Of a DNA stretch of 64,000 bases, positions 54,841 through 64,000 are shown piece by piece. The notes below the pieces were generated by a model. It saw only the letters and a list, made by a program, of their open reading frames with translations. It made no database searches and was not told where the DNA came from. The stretch's first letter is position 1. The number at the start of each line of letters is the position of its first letter. Position numbers and translations under genes: made by a program. Source of the stretch: Bradyrhizobium sp. SK17 (lineage in GTDB: Bacteria > Pseudomonadota > Alphaproteobacteria > Rhizobiales > Xanthobacteraceae). The stretch is taken from positions 5,409,001 through 5,473,000 of the forward strand of contig NZ_CP025113.1 in the NCBI RefSeq assembly GCF_002831585.1, given 5' to 3'.

Positions 54841-54863
54841 ATGCCCGGCCTTGTGCCGGGCAT
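54841..54863 (+). terminator. Hairpin after the BA14K gene
   Basis: ATGCCCGGC-CTTGT-GCCGGGCAT, a perfect 9-bp stem, followed by TTCCGTTT, begins 29 bp after the stop codon. The same core occurs in the inner palindrome at 1361-1447, so this is also a fragment of that repeat family. Confidence 0.6.
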
Positions 54864-54894
54864 TTCCGTTTCGGAACAAGACGAGCCGGCTTCG

Positions 54895-55362
54895 CTAGGT
54901 CGACAGTTGAGGCTTGCCGTAGACCTGGTCCGCGCGCTTCTCGAACGCCGCGGCGAAGCGCGAGAAGGCGGCGTCGAACATCGAGCCCATCAGGATCGCC
55001 AGCATCCGGCTCTTGAACTCGTAGTTCAGGAAGAAGCCGACATCGCATTCGGTCTCGGACTTCGGTTCAAAAGTCCAGCGGTTCTCCAGATTGCTGAACG
55101 GCCCGCGCAGATATTCGACCAGGATCTTCAGATTGGGCCGGTCGAGCGTCACCTTGCTGGTGAATGTCTCGCGCACCAGCTTGAAGGAGACCGTCATGTC
55201 GGCCACCACGATCTCGGTGCCGTCGTCCTTTGGCGTGCGCTGGCGGATCTTGAGCGCCTGGCACAGCGGCACGAATTCCGGATAGCGCTCGACGTCGGCG
55301 ACCAGATCGAACATTTGCGGGGCGGAATGGTGGACCCGCCGCTTGCTGGAGAATCGAGGCAT
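54895..55362 (-). CDS. COQ10/RatA-family START-domain protein
   Basis: A 155-residue polyketide-cyclase/START domain protein: FSSKRRVHHSAPQMFDLVADVERYPEFVPLCQALKI is the family N-terminus and FFLNYEFKSRMLAILMGSMFDAAFSRFAAAFEKRA the C-terminal helix. Homologues bind coenzyme Q or related lipids (Coq10); the RatA name comes from an E. coli ribosome-assembly effect. The stop of the upstream P-loop gene shares a base with its start (55362). Confidence 0.92.
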   Translation of the reverse strand: MPRFSSKRRVHHSAPQMFDLVADVERYPEFVPLCQALKIRQRTPKDDGTEIVVADMTVSFKLVRETFTSKVTLDRPNLKILVEYLRGPFSNLENRWTFEPKSETECDVGFFLNYEFKSRMLAILMGSMFDAAFSRFAAAFEKRADQVYGKPQLST

Positions 55363-55913
55363 CAGTGGATACTTGTGAGGTTTCTTGCACGGTTTAGCGT
55401 GAGCGCGAGGCCCTTCAGATAGTCGTCCGCCTGCGCCCGGTGGGTGAAGCAGACCAGCGACTGATCAGGGCGCAAACCTTGGAAATATTCGATCAGCTTC
55501 GGCCGCTGCTGTTGGCGATAGGTCCAGACATAGCGGAAGAATTCAAGGTCGATCTTCTCCGGGCAACCCTCCGCCATCTCGGCGCGAACCCGGCCGTAGC
55601 TTCCGGCGATGCGCCGGAAAATCCCGAGCATGCAGGTCGATCGCGGCAAGTCGAACCAGATGATCGTATCGGAGAGCTGCCGGCGCAGCTCACCCGCACC
55701 GTTCCTGGTGTAGTTCCCGTCCATGATCCAGCGCGGCTCGCGCGCGGCCTCGGTCATGCGGCGCTGGAATTCGTCCCTGTTGGACTCGACCCAACCCGGC
55801 TTCCAGAACAGCGCATCGATCGACACGGTCGGGATGCCCGTGATCCCGGACAGCCGCCGGGCAAAGGTCGACTTGCCGGATCCCGACGATCCCATCACCA
55901 GAACGCGCTGCAT
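55362..55913 (-). CDS. P-loop kinase-like ATPase (FlaR/adenylate-kinase-like)
   Basis: A 183-residue P-loop protein of the DNA-topology-modulation (FlaR)-like group: Walker A MGSSGSGKSTFARRL at 7-21, SIDALFWKPGWVESNRDEF near 31, WIMDGNYTRNG near 62 and IIWFDLPRSTCMLGIFRRI near 83. The group is probably a family of small nucleoside/adenylate-type kinases of unknown substrate. It lies between lipA and the COQ10-like gene and overlaps the latter. Confidence 0.85.
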   Translation of the reverse strand: MQRVLVMGSSGSGKSTFARRLSGITGIPTVSIDALFWKPGWVESNRDEFQRRMTEAAREPRWIMDGNYTRNGAGELRRQLSDTIIWFDLPRSTCMLGIFRRIAGSYGRVRAEMAEGCPEKIDLEFFRYVWTYRQQQRPKLIEYFQGLRPDQSLVCFTHRAQADDYLKGLALTLNRARNLTSIH

Positions 55914-55991
55914 TGGTCCAGTCCAAGGTTCGGTCGAGGCTCGATCGCGCAATGGCGCGCGCTGGCGCCGGCTCGCCGCCGTCTGCAATAT

Positions 55992-56951
55992 CTAGCGACC
56001 GCGGGCCGTGCGCGCCGCCTGCAATTTGGCAAAGTCCTCGCCGGCATGATGCGACGAGCGCGTCAGCGGGCTCGCCGACACCATCAGGAAACCCTTGGTA
56101 TAGGCGACGCGCTCGTAGCCGGCGAATTCGTCCGGGGTCACATAGCGCATCACGGCGTGATGCTTGCGGGTCGGCTGGAGATACTGGCCGATGGTCAGGA
56201 AATCGACCTCGGCCGAGCGCAGATCGTCCATCACCTGCAACACCTCGTGCCGCTCCTCGCCGAGGCCGACCATGATGCCGGACTTGGTGAAGATGGTCGG
56301 ATCGATCTCCTTGACCCGCTGCAAGAGTCGGATCGAATGGAAATAGCGCGCACCGGGACGGACCGTCAGGTAGCGCGACGGCACGGTCTCCAGATTGTGG
56401 TTGAAGACGTCGGGCTTGGCCGCGACCACGCGCTCCAGCGCACCGTCCTTGCGCAGGAAGTCCGGCGTCAGGATCTCGATCGTGGTGGTCGGGCAGCGCG
56501 CGCGGATCGCGCGGATCACTTGCGCGAAATGCTCGGCTCCGCCATCGGCGAGGTCGTCACGGTCGACCGAGGTGATGACGACGTGGGCCAGTCCCAGCTT
56601 GGACACCGCCTCGGCGACGTGCTCGGGCTCATCGGCATCGAGCGCGCCGGGCATGCCGGTCTTGACGTTGCAGAACGCACAGGCGCGCGTGCAGGTGTCG
56701 CCCATGATCATGAAGGTGGCGTGCTTCTTGTCCCAGCACTCACCGATGTTGGGGCAACCCGCCTCCTCGCAAACCGTGACGAGGCCGTTCTCCTTCACGA
56801 TCTTGCGCGTATCCGCATAGCCGCGGGTGTTCGGCGCACGAACCCGGATCCAGTCCGGCTTCGGCGGCGACACGGCGTCGGGCCGGTTCACCTTTTCAGG
56901 GTGACGCGGGCGGAGCTGGGTTGAGGAGATGGTGTCGACGATGGTGACCAT
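55992..56951 (-). CDS. lipA: Lipoyl synthase
   Basis: A 319-residue radical-SAM enzyme inserting two sulphurs into protein-bound octanoate. The auxiliary cluster motif [12 protein letters not shown] near 61 and the radical-[11 protein letters not shown] near 87 are intact, with RVHHS-type C-terminal serine ([13 protein letters not shown]). Start at 56951 chosen over an ATG at 56978 because AGG lies at proper distance and the length fits the family. First of a leftward group with the P-loop and COQ10-like genes. Confidence 0.96.
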   Translation of the reverse strand: MVTIVDTISSTQLRPRHPEKVNRPDAVSPPKPDWIRVRAPNTRGYADTRKIVKENGLVTVCEEAGCPNIGECWDKKHATFMIMGDTCTRACAFCNVKTGMPGALDADEPEHVAEAVSKLGLAHVVITSVDRDDLADGGAEHFAQVIRAIRARCPTTTIEILTPDFLRKDGALERVVAAKPDVFNHNLETVPSRYLTVRPGARYFHSIRLLQRVKEIDPTIFTKSGIMVGLGEERHEVLQVMDDLRSAEVDFLTIGQYLQPTRKHHAVMRYVTPDEFAGYERVAYTKGFLMVSASPLTRSSHHAGEDFAKLQAARTARGR

Positions 56952-57083
56952 AGGTGCCTGCAAGTCGCGAGAAACCATAGCTAATCGGTGTAGACGCGGC
57001 TCGCAACCCGCGCCGCGACCCTAGCAGATCAGCCCGGATATTGGCAGTGTTGCAGTCCGTTCCATGCCGATTCCCACCTCAAA

Positions 57084-57689
57084 ATGGCTCAAAAACCGCG
57101 AACGACCCGTGCGACCGCGCCGCGCCTCGGCAAGGCGCTGAAACGCGGCTTCTTCGATCGCAGCGTCCTCGAGGTCGCGCCCGACCTGATCGGCGTGACC
57201 TTCCTGGTTGGTGACGTCGGCGGCATCATCACCGAGGTCGAGGCCTACCATCACACCGAACCGGCGGCCCACTCGTACAACGGCCCGACCCCGCGCAACC
57301 AGGTGATGTTCGGGCCGCCGGGCTTCTCTTATGTCTACCGCTCCTACGGCATCCATTGGTGCGTCAATTTCGTCTGCGAGGAAGCCGGCTCGGCCAGCGC
57401 GGTGCTGATCCGCGCGATCGAGCCGACCCACGGCCTCGCCGCGATGCGCCGGCGGCGCGGGATCGAGGATGAGCGCGCGCTGTGCTCGGGGCCGGGCAAG
57501 CTGTGCGAGGCGATGGGCATCACCATCGCCCATAGCGAATTGCCGCTCGACCGTCCCCCGATTGCACTGCATGCGCGGCTGGAGACGCCCGAGATCGTCA
57601 CCGGGATCCGGATCGGCATCACCAAGGCCGTCGAGCTGCCGTGGCGCTACGGGCTGAGGGGATCGAAATTCCTCAGCAAGCGGTTCTGA
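57084..57689 (+). CDS. mpg: DNA-3-methyladenine glycosylase
   Basis: A 201-residue AAG/MPG-family glycosylase removing alkylated purines from DNA. Segments [43 protein letters not shown] near 54 (catalytic Glu and the intercalating Tyr/His), [25 protein letters not shown], and [11 protein letters not shown] are clear. Single gene, convergent with valS. Confidence 0.94.
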   Translation: MAQKPRTTRATAPRLGKALKRGFFDRSVLEVAPDLIGVTFLVGDVGGIITEVEAYHHTEPAAHSYNGPTPRNQVMFGPPGFSYVYRSYGIHWCVNFVCEEAGSASAVLIRAIEPTHGLAAMRRRRGIEDERALCSGPGKLCEAMGITIAHSELPLDRPPIALHARLETPEIVTGIRIGITKAVELPWRYGLRGSKFLSKRF

Positions 57690-57719
57690 GCGCCAAGATG
57701 TCGATGAGGAAGGCGTCCG

Positions 57720-60587
57720 CTACGACGCCTTCTTCAGCCGCTCGATCGCCTCGAGGATCTTGGCCCGGCGCTCCTGCGCCGCCGCGCGCTTTTCCTTCTC
57801 TTCCTCGACGAGCTCTTCCGGCGCGTTGGCGACGAACTTCTCGTTGGAGAGTTTCGCGTCGACCCGCTTGATGTCGGCGTCGGCCTTGCCGAGCTCCTTC
57901 TCCAGCCGGGCCCGTTCGGCGGCAAGATCGATCACGCCCTTCAGCGGTAGCGCGACGACTTCACCGCGCACCAGAAGCTGCACGGCGCCTTCCGGCGCGG
58001 CGTCCGCGAACGAGATGTCCGACAGTCGCGCGAGGCGCTTGATGGTGTCGTTCCAACGCTGCGCGCGATCCCGCGTCTCGTCGGATGTGGTCACGATCAC
58101 CAGCGGCGTCAGCGTCGACGGCGGGATGTTCATCTCCGCCTTCACCGAGCGCATCGCGGTGACGAGATCGACCACCCAGCCGATCTCGGCCTCGGCCGCG
58201 GGATCGCTGAACTCATCGGCATCGAGCGCGGCAATGACCGGCGGAATGATCGGGTCGACCATTGGCCCTGCGGTCGCGATCGCCGCCAGCTGCTCGCCGG
58301 TGACGCCCGACTTGCGCGGCCAGGCCGCCAGCACCAGCAGGCCGTCGCGCTTCGCGGTCACCGCCCACAGCTCCTCGGTGATGAAGGGCATGAACGGATG
58401 CAGCAGCTTGAGGATCTCGTCACGCGCCCAGGCGATCATGGCGCGGGTCTCGGTCTTCGCCGCCCCCTCCTCGCCCATCAGCACCGGCTTGGCGAGCTCG
58501 AGATACCAGTCGCAGAACACGTTCCAGACGAAGCGGTAGATTGCGCCGGCCGCATCGTTGAAACGATGATCCTCGATCGTCTCGGTCACCTCGCGGGTAA
58601 CGCGCGAGGTCTCGTGCGCGATCCAGCGATTCAGGGTTTCCTTGGCGGTCTTCGGATCGAAATCGTCCGGCTTCACGCAGCCGTTCATCTCGGCGAAGCG
58701 GCAGGCATTCCAGAACTTGGTCGCGAAATTGCGGTTGGTCTCGACCAGGTGCGGCGACATACGGATGTTATGGCCCTGCGCCGCCTCGCGGGTCAGCGCG
58801 AAACGCAGCGCGTCGGCGCCGTATTCGTCGATCACGCCGAGCGGGTCGATGACGTTGCCCTTCGACTTCGACATCTTGGAGCCCTTCTCGTCAAGGACGA
58901 GACGGTGGATGTAGACGGTCGAGAACGGCGCCTGCTTCGTGAAATGCAGACCCATCATCATCATCCGGGCGACCCAGAAGAAGATGATGTCGAAACCCGT
59001 AACGAGCGTATTGGTCGGGTAGTAGCGTTTCATCTCGGCCGTATCGTCCGGCCAGCCGAGCGTCGAGAACGGCCACAGCGCCGAGGAGAACCAGGTGTCC
59101 AGCACGTCCTCGTCGCGCGTGATGAAGCCCTCGCGCTTGGCAGGATCGGTGGCCATGTCGTGGCCCTGCTCCGGCGTGATGACCTCCTGCTCGACGTAGT
59201 AGCCGAGCGCGTTGCCGACGGCCTCTTCCTCGGTCTCGGCAACGAACACCTTGCCGTCGGGCCCGTACCACGCCGGAATCTGATGGCCCCACCAGAGCTG
59301 GCGCGAGATGCACCAGGGCTGGATGTTCTCCATCCACTCGAAATAGGTCTTTTCCCAGTTCTTCGGCACGAAGGTGGTCTCGCCCGAGCGCACCGCCGCC
59401 ATCGCCGGCTGCGCCAGCGTATGGGCGTCAACGTACCACTGGTCGGTCAGATAGGGCTCGATCACGACGTCGGAGCGGTCGCCATGCGGCACCATGTGGG
59501 TGTTTGGCTCGATCCGCTCGAGGAAGCCGAACTCCTCCAGTCGTGCGACAATCTTCTTGCGCGCGGCGAAGCGCTCGATCTTGTCGAACTCGGCGGCGAA
59601 CTCGTCGGCGCCAACAGGCAAATCGCGCAGATAATCCTCGTTGCCGGAAAGGCTGAGGCAGCCTTCCTGGTCGAGCACGCTGATCTGCGGCAGGCCGTGG
59701 CGCTTGCCGATCTCGAAGTCGTTGAAGTCGTGCGCCGGCGTCACCTTGACCGCGCCCGAGCCCTTTTCGGGATCGGAATAGTCGTCGGCGACGATCGGAA
59801 TCCTGCGGCCGACCAGCGGCAGGATGGCATGCTTGCCGACCAGATCGGTATAGCGCTCGTCGTCGGGATGGACCGCGACCGCGGTGTCGCCGAGCATCGT
59901 CTCGGGACGTGTCGTCGCGACCACGATGAACGATTTGGGATCGTCGGGGCTGAAGCTGCGGCCCTCGATCGGATAGCGCAGGTACCAGAGATGGCCCTTG
60001 ATTTCCCTCTGCACCACCTCGAGATCGGAGATCGCGGTGAGCAGCTTGGGGTCCCAGTTGACCAGCCGCTTGTCCTTGTAGATCAGCCCCTCGCGGTGCA
60101 ACTCGACGAACACCTTGACGACGGCGCGCGACAGCCCCTCGTCCATGGTGAAGCGCTCGCGCGACCAGTCGCAGGACGCGCCAAGGCGCTTGAGCTGGTT
60201 GACGATGGTACCGCCGCTCTCGGCCTTCCACTGCCAGACCCGCTCGAGGAATTTGGCGCGGCCCATATCGCGCCGGCCCGGCTGCTGCCGTTCCATCAGT
60301 TGGCGCTCGACCACCATCTGGGTGGCGATGCCGGCGTGGTCGGTGCCGGGCTGCCACAGCACGTCGCGGCCGCGCATCCGCTCGAAGCGGCACAGGATGT
60401 CTTGCAGCGTGTTGTTGAGCGCGTGACCCATGTGTAGCGAGCCGGTTACGTTCGGCGGCGGGATCACGATGGTGAAAGGCGCGGCGTCCTTGCGTTCCGG
60501 CCGGCCGGCCTTGAACGCTCCGCTGTCCTCCCAGATCTGGGCCATCCGGTGCTCGATATCGGCGGGCTGGTAGTTTTTCTCGATCAT
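57720..60587 (-). CDS. valS: Valyl-tRNA synthetase
   Basis: A 955-residue class I synthetase: PPPNVTGSLHMGHALNNTLQDI near 46 (HIGH variant HMGH), WQPGTDHAGIATQMVVE near 76, the editing domain (about 170-330), and GSKMSKSKGNVIDP near 557; C-terminal tRNA-binding helices and a coiled-coil end (KADADIKRVDAKLSN). Start at 60587, where the family N-terminus MIEKNYQPADIEHR begins. Confidence 0.97.
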   Translation of the reverse strand: MIEKNYQPADIEHRMAQIWEDSGAFKAGRPERKDAAPFTIVIPPPNVTGSLHMGHALNNTLQDILCRFERMRGRDVLWQPGTDHAGIATQMVVERQLMERQQPGRRDMGRAKFLERVWQWKAESGGTIVNQLKRLGASCDWSRERFTMDEGLSRAVVKVFVELHREGLIYKDKRLVNWDPKLLTAISDLEVVQREIKGHLWYLRYPIEGRSFSPDDPKSFIVVATTRPETMLGDTAVAVHPDDERYTDLVGKHAILPLVGRRIPIVADDYSDPEKGSGAVKVTPAHDFNDFEIGKRHGLPQISVLDQEGCLSLSGNEDYLRDLPVGADEFAAEFDKIERFAARKKIVARLEEFGFLERIEPNTHMVPHGDRSDVVIEPYLTDQWYVDAHTLAQPAMAAVRSGETTFVPKNWEKTYFEWMENIQPWCISRQLWWGHQIPAWYGPDGKVFVAETEEEAVGNALGYYVEQEVITPEQGHDMATDPAKREGFITRDEDVLDTWFSSALWPFSTLGWPDDTAEMKRYYPTNTLVTGFDIIFFWVARMMMMGLHFTKQAPFSTVYIHRLVLDEKGSKMSKSKGNVIDPLGVIDEYGADALRFALTREAAQGHNIRMSPHLVETNRNFATKFWNACRFAEMNGCVKPDDFDPKTAKETLNRWIAHETSRVTREVTETIEDHRFNDAAGAIYRFVWNVFCDWYLELAKPVLMGEEGAAKTETRAMIAWARDEILKLLHPFMPFITEELWAVTAKRDGLLVLAAWPRKSGVTGEQLAAIATAGPMVDPIIPPVIAALDADEFSDPAAEAEIGWVVDLVTAMRSVKAEMNIPPSTLTPLVIVTTSDETRDRAQRWNDTIKRLARLSDISFADAAPEGAVQLLVRGEVVALPLKGVIDLAAERARLEKELGKADADIKRVDAKLSNEKFVANAPEELVEEEKEKRAAAQERRAKILEAIERLKKAS

Positions 60588-60685
60588 GACAATGCGCTGT
60601 GGACCATGGGGAAAGGGTAGAAAGCCGCCGGAGCGCACCAAGTCAACCGGACTTGCGCGCAGTGACGGCGTTCGGAGCGTTTTAG

Positions 60686-60721
60686 AGCGAAGTGGACACC
60701 GGTTCGCGTGAAGAAAACGCG
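60686..60721 (+). repeat. Dispersed 36-bp repeat, copy 2
   Basis: One mismatch to copy 1 (30638-30673, inverted). A hairpin follows, AGTTTCGGT (60739-60747) with ACCGAAACT (60763-60771), matching in place but not in sequence the hairpin beside copy 1. The element fills most of the 236-bp gap between valS and the PopZ-like gene; no gene is seen there. Confidence 0.8.
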
Positions 60722-60823
60722 CCAAACCAGGGAACTGGAGTTTCGGTCCTGATCCTATCCGAACCGAAACTTTGGGGATTTGGGGGTGAATAAGGGCCGC
60801 CAAGGCCCTCGCGACCGGGGGAG

Positions 60824-61594
60824 CTAGCGCCCGCGGGATACCCGCTCGATCTCGGCCTTGACGATCCGCTCGACCAGACCCGGCAGATTGTCGTCCAGCC
60901 AGGACTTCAACATCGGCCGCAGCATCTCCTTGACCAGATCCTCCAGCGTCCGAGCATTGTTGCTCAGCACGGTGTTGGCCAACGAGTTGAAGGCGGATTC
61001 CACCGCCCGCATCGTGGTTCCCGATATGATCTGCTGCATCGGCTGCGCGGTCTCGATCGCCGGCGGCTCTCGAACCGGCTCCCGGACGGGTTCCTGGACC
61101 GGCGGGCGGCTTCGCGCCGAGGGATCCGTAAACTCGACGTCGTCCTGCGGCTCAACCTTGCGGAACGATGGCTTGGCGGCTTGCGCCGGTGCCGGATCCG
61201 GCAGCGCCATGTCGTCGGTAAGCTCGAACACGTCGGCTTCGGGCTGTGCCGGCCTGATCTCGGCCGCGGGCGTCGCCTCGTCGAGGCTGGCCAGCAGCGA
61301 GTCGATATCGTCCTGACTGTTGCTCGCGGCCGGCGCGGGCGCAGGCGGCGACGACTTCGGCGCAGGCGCGGCGGCCTTCGCGGCCGGGGGTGCTGCGGGC
61401 GGCGGGCTCTTCATCGCGGGCTTGGCTGCGGCTGGAGGTGACACCGGCTCAGCCTTCGGAGGCGCCGGTGGGGCGGCGGCAACAGCAGGCTTCTCTGCCG
61501 CGGCAGGCTTCGCCTCGTCGTCGGCGATGATGCGACGGATCGACGCCAGAATCTCCTCCATCGAGGGCTCTTGGACCTTCGCAGGTTGCGTCAT
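60824..61594 (-). CDS. DUF2497 / PopZ-like polar organising protein
   Basis: A 256-residue acidic, Pro/Ala-rich protein. The N-terminal helix KVQEPSMEEILASIRRIIADD and the C-terminal helices (LEDLVKEMLRPMLKSWLDDNLPGLVERIVKAEIERVSR) are the conserved ends of PopZ-type proteins; the ~150 residues between are low-complexity. In Caulobacter PopZ forms polar condensates that tether ParB and other client proteins. The ATG at 61594 has GGAG upstream. Its place between valS and a TolC gene is the usual one in this family. Confidence 0.85.
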   Translation of the reverse strand: MTQPAKVQEPSMEEILASIRRIIADDEAKPAAAEKPAVAAAPPAPPKAEPVSPPAAAKPAMKSPPPAAPPAAKAAAPAPKSSPPAPAPAASNSQDDIDSLLASLDEATPAAEIRPAQPEADVFELTDDMALPDPAPAQAAKPSFRKVEPQDDVEFTDPSARSRPPVQEPVREPVREPPAIETAQPMQQIISGTTMRAVESAFNSLANTVLSNNARTLEDLVKEMLRPMLKSWLDDNLPGLVERIVKAEIERVSRGR

Positions 61595-61945
61595 CTCCGA
61601 CTCCACATCGAAACTATTTTACATCAAGCCCGAGAGGATTCGCCGGTTCCGATGATGCGGGCGGAGATTTTCACGGCTCCCTGCCCGACTTGTCCCCAGA
61701 TCAAGCCCACCCGCGGCCCAGTGCAAGCTTCGTGTCGCCCAATGCAGCGTGATCACAGGTGGCGTCGCACCTGTCGTCACGCAACGCCGGCTCGCCGCGA
61801 ATCGCCTTGCTGCCCGACAAAACGGTATGTCAGGCCAATTATCGATTGCAAGCAAACGCGCTTGCTTGTGGTCCTGATTAACTCAGAACCACAAACAAGG
61901 CGCGACAGATGGTGATGAAGTGAATGCGTTTGGACGCGAAGCTGC
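61595..61945. other. Intergenic gap between tolC and the PopZ-like gene
   Basis: No gene is supported in these 351 bases. A 7-bp inverted repeat CAAGCAA / TTGCTTG (61848-61867) and a TGTGGT / ACCACA pair (about 61867-61893) lie just beyond the tolC end and may form its termination region. Nearer the PopZ-like gene the AAACTATTTTACATC patch (about 61611-61625) could be its promoter. No tRNA is recognised. Confidence 0.4.
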
Positions 61946-63346
61946 TTAGCGGCCGTCAGGCGTGCGCACGCCGGCCCAGCTATCCCGAATCTGGTGGTAG
62001 TGCACGCTCGGATCGTAGACGTTGGTCTTCAGGCCCATCACCTGTGGCGACAGCCGGCCGATCGCGTTCAGCACGTTGTAGGACGCGACGACGCGGTCGT
62101 GCTGTGCGGTGACCAGCGCGTTGCGGGCGTTGACCAGCGCCTGCTGCGCGTTGAGCACGTCGAGCGTCGTGCGCTGACCGGCCTTGGCTTCCTCGCGGAC
62201 GCCGTTCAAGGCGATTTCAGACGCGGTGACCTGCGCCTGCGCCGACGCCACCTGCGACTTGCCGGCGACCAGCTGGCCCCACGCGGTGACGACATTGGCA
62301 CGGGCCTGATCGCGGGTCTGTTCCAGGACGAGGCGCTGCTGCGCCAGCGATTCCTTGGACTGCCGGATCAGCGAGTACTCCGCGCCGCCCTGATAGAGCG
62401 GCACCGACACCTGGACGTTCGCCGCTGCGTTGAACAGCCGGTTGACCGACAATTGCTGCTGGTAGCCTTCGGTCACCGTCGCCTGCAACGCAACCGTCGG
62501 AAGCAACGCCCCCTCGGCCACCTTGGTCTGCAGGAAGTTGACGTCGACGCCGTACATCGCGGCGGTGACGTTCGGGTTCTGGGTCAGCGCAAGCTCCACG
62601 GCTGCGGCCAGTGTCCCCGGCAGAAAGCGGTCGACCGGCGAACCCGGAGCAAGATTCTCCGGCTCGTTGCCGATGATGCGGCGGAAATTCGAGCGCGTCG
62701 TGGTGAGATTCGATTCGGCCGTCAGCTGCTGGGTGCGGCCGGCCGCAAGCTGCGCCTCGGACTGCGCGACGTCGGTGCGCGTCACTTCGCCCACATTGAA
62801 GCGATCCTGGGTCTGCTTCAGCGTCTGCTCAAGCACGCGGGTATTGCTGCGCTGAACCTCGACGATCGCGGCGTCGCGGAGATAGTCCATGTAGATCGTG
62901 GCCGCGCTCAGGATCACGGTCTGCTCGAGCACGCGCAAACCTTCGCGCGCGGACGAGACCTGGCTTTCGGCGGCACGGACCCGCTGCGGGGTCTGGGCGT
63001 TGAACAGCGACTGGTTGACCGTCAGCCCCGCACTGGCCGGATTTTGCGGGCTGTTGATCGCGGTCTTGGACCCCGTCAGCTCCTGGTCAGTGTACTGATA
63101 CCCGGCACTTGCGGTCAGCGAGACCTTGGGGCGGTAACCCGAGAGTGCTTGCGGCACGTTTTCGTCGGTCGACCGCACCAACGCACGCTGTGCGTTCAGC
63201 TGGGGATTGTTTTGGTAGGACCGCACCAGTGCGGCCTCGATTGTATCGGCCAGAGCGGGCACCGGGCCCAACTCAGCCAGCAGAAGGACCGCAATAGCAG
63301 CCGCGGTGACAACCTTCACCCCACGCATCCCCGGTAATCCATTCAT
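61946..63346 (-). CDS. tolC: TolC-family outer-membrane channel protein
   Basis: A 466-residue outer-membrane efflux protein: signal peptide (hydrophobic 12-30, cleavage after PALA before DTIEAAL), then two OEP repeats with the usual long amphipathic helices (e.g. SYQNNPQLNAQRALV; ESQVSSAREGLRVLEQTVI; AEEAKAGQRTTLDVLNAQQALVNAR) and beta strands (VSLTASAGYQYT, VALQATVTEGYQQ). It would serve type I secretion or RND pumps encoded elsewhere. It lies downstream of the PIMT-like gene. Confidence 0.93.
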   Translation of the reverse strand: MNGLPGMRGVKVVTAAAIAVLLLAELGPVPALADTIEAALVRSYQNNPQLNAQRALVRSTDENVPQALSGYRPKVSLTASAGYQYTDQELTGSKTAINSPQNPASAGLTVNQSLFNAQTPQRVRAAESQVSSAREGLRVLEQTVILSAATIYMDYLRDAAIVEVQRSNTRVLEQTLKQTQDRFNVGEVTRTDVAQSEAQLAAGRTQQLTAESNLTTTRSNFRRIIGNEPENLAPGSPVDRFLPGTLAAAVELALTQNPNVTAAMYGVDVNFLQTKVAEGALLPTVALQATVTEGYQQQLSVNRLFNAAANVQVSVPLYQGGAEYSLIRQSKESLAQQRLVLEQTRDQARANVVTAWGQLVAGKSQVASAQAQVTASEIALNGVREEAKAGQRTTLDVLNAQQALVNARNALVTAQHDRVVASYNVLNAIGRLSPQVMGLKTNVYDPSVHYHQIRDSWAGVRTPDGR

Positions 63347-63542
63347 TTTTTAGTCGCCGTCTCCACAAGCACGAGAGTCCGGCGTCGCTTCAGACGAAGT
63401 GAGTCCGGCCTCACCTTAGTCCGCAGGTAAGGGCAACGGAACTACCCCGCAACGGAACATGGTGGAAACTCTTCACGTGGGGCAAACGGGCCACACTTCT
63501 GATTCAGAACGGGATTTTATCAACCGGTGCAGCGCGGTAGCG

Positions 63543-64000
63543 TCAGAAGACGAAGGCGGGAAGCTGTTCGAATCCAGGCAGCACGGGGGCCGTCGCATCG
63601 AACAATTCGCGATGTCCGAAATCCCCGTGTGAATGCGTCACGAGGGTGGCGCGCGGCGGCGGCGTCAGGCCGAACACCCCGACCAGCCGGCCTCCCTCCT
63701 TGAGCTGGCCGAACAGCCCGGTCGGGACAATCTCGGTTGCTCCATTGAGAACGATGACATCAAACGGTGCGCCGGTGGCATCCCCATCGGCAGCGGCTGC
63801 GGTCTTGACGGTCACATTCTGGATGCCGAGCTGGGCGACCGCGGCGGTCGCCTTGGCAACCAGCGTCGGATCGCTCTCGGTCGCGCTGACCTCGGCGGCG
63901 AAGCGCGCGACGACGGCCGCGGCGTAGCCGGTGGCGCAGCCGACCACCAGGACGCGGTCGGTGGCCTTGATCTCGGCGGCCTGCAGCATCCGCGCAAGCA
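63543..64000 (-). CDS. Protein-L-isoaspartate O-methyltransferase-like protein, 5' end beyond the window
   Basis: The C-terminal ~152 residues of a PCMT-family methyltransferase. SAM-binding motif I is VLVVGCATGYAAAVVARF, motif post-I ATESDP, and DVIVLNGATEIVP with a C-terminal strand region follow. The frame remains open through the right edge (LARMLQAAEI), so the start is outside. Compared with enzymatic PIMTs the loops around motif I read GCATG rather than GTGSG, as in the divergent alphaproteobacterial copies next to tolC, so repair activity is uncertain. Confidence 0.85.
   Translation of the reverse strand, partial: LARMLQAAEIKATDRVLVVGCATGYAAAVVARFAAEVSATESDPTLVAKATAAVAQLGIQNVTVKTAAAADGDATGAPFDVIVLNGATEIVPTGLFGQLKEGGRLVGVFGLTPPPRATLVTHSHGDFGHRELFDATAPVLPGFEQLPAFVF

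Overview
The window looks like chromosome from a Bradyrhizobium-type alphaproteobacterium. The evidence is the high GC content, the gene order dusB-ntrB-ntrC-ntrY-ntrX-hfq-hflX, a fused ispDF, a PopZ-type DUF2497 protein beside valS and a TolC gene, a BA14K-family secreted protein, and several compound palindromic repeats of the kind common in that group. I see no tRNA, rRNA, CRISPR array, prophage or insertion sequence. The family-level placement is inference; no search was run.

Region 1 (1-30521) is one large catabolic island. It holds acyl-CoA chemistry: a CaiB-type CoA-transferase, an AliA-like acyl-CoA ligase, three acyl-CoA dehydrogenases, several crotonases, several SDRs, a BadH-like and a BadI-like ring-opening pair, a beta-keto acid cleavage enzyme, a CitE-like lyase and a MaoC hydratase. 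It also holds a complete three-component Rieske dioxygenase (reductase, alpha, beta, Rieske ferredoxin), a diol dehydrogenase, two tandem extradiol-dioxygenase homologues, an ACMSD-type amidohydrolase, and three orphan periplasmic binding proteins. A MarR regulator (18299-18823) sits in the middle and a TetR regulator lies inside the dioxygenase operon. Every promoter-bearing gap of the island carries a copy of a near-palindrome close to GTACACTAGCGTAC, so the island appears to be one regulon. A plausible reading is an aerobic pathway for a carboxylated compound carrying an aromatic and an alicyclic or branched part: the dioxygenase branch opens the aromatic ring and the Ali/Bad-like branch activates, desaturates, hydrates, oxidises and hydrolytically opens the saturated ring. 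The substrate is not readable from the sequence.

Region 2 (30522-43704) is mixed. It contains a secreted S1/P1-type nuclease, a small secreted protein, a crotonase, a cobalt-type nitrile hydratase operon (alpha, beta, accessory), queC, mazG, an SMP-30-like propeller protein with a divergent LysR gene, mgtE, a frameshifted Tat-exported FAD oxidoreductase, hflX and hfq. Palindromic repeats occupy several gaps.

Region 3 (43705-64000) is housekeeping: ntrX, ntrY, ntrC, ntrB, dusB, then divergently ispDF and cinA/pncC, a RibD/DHFR-like reductase, a BA14K protein, a COQ10/RatA START protein, a small P-loop kinase-like protein, lipA, a 3-methyladenine glycosylase, valS, a PopZ-like protein, a TolC-family channel and a partial PIMT-like methyltransferase running off the right edge.

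The strongest points for follow-up are the shared operator, the second extradiol homologue that has lost two of its three iron ligands, a FadJ-like protein missing its dehydrogenase domain, and two frameshifts that each fall in a five-base C or G run.
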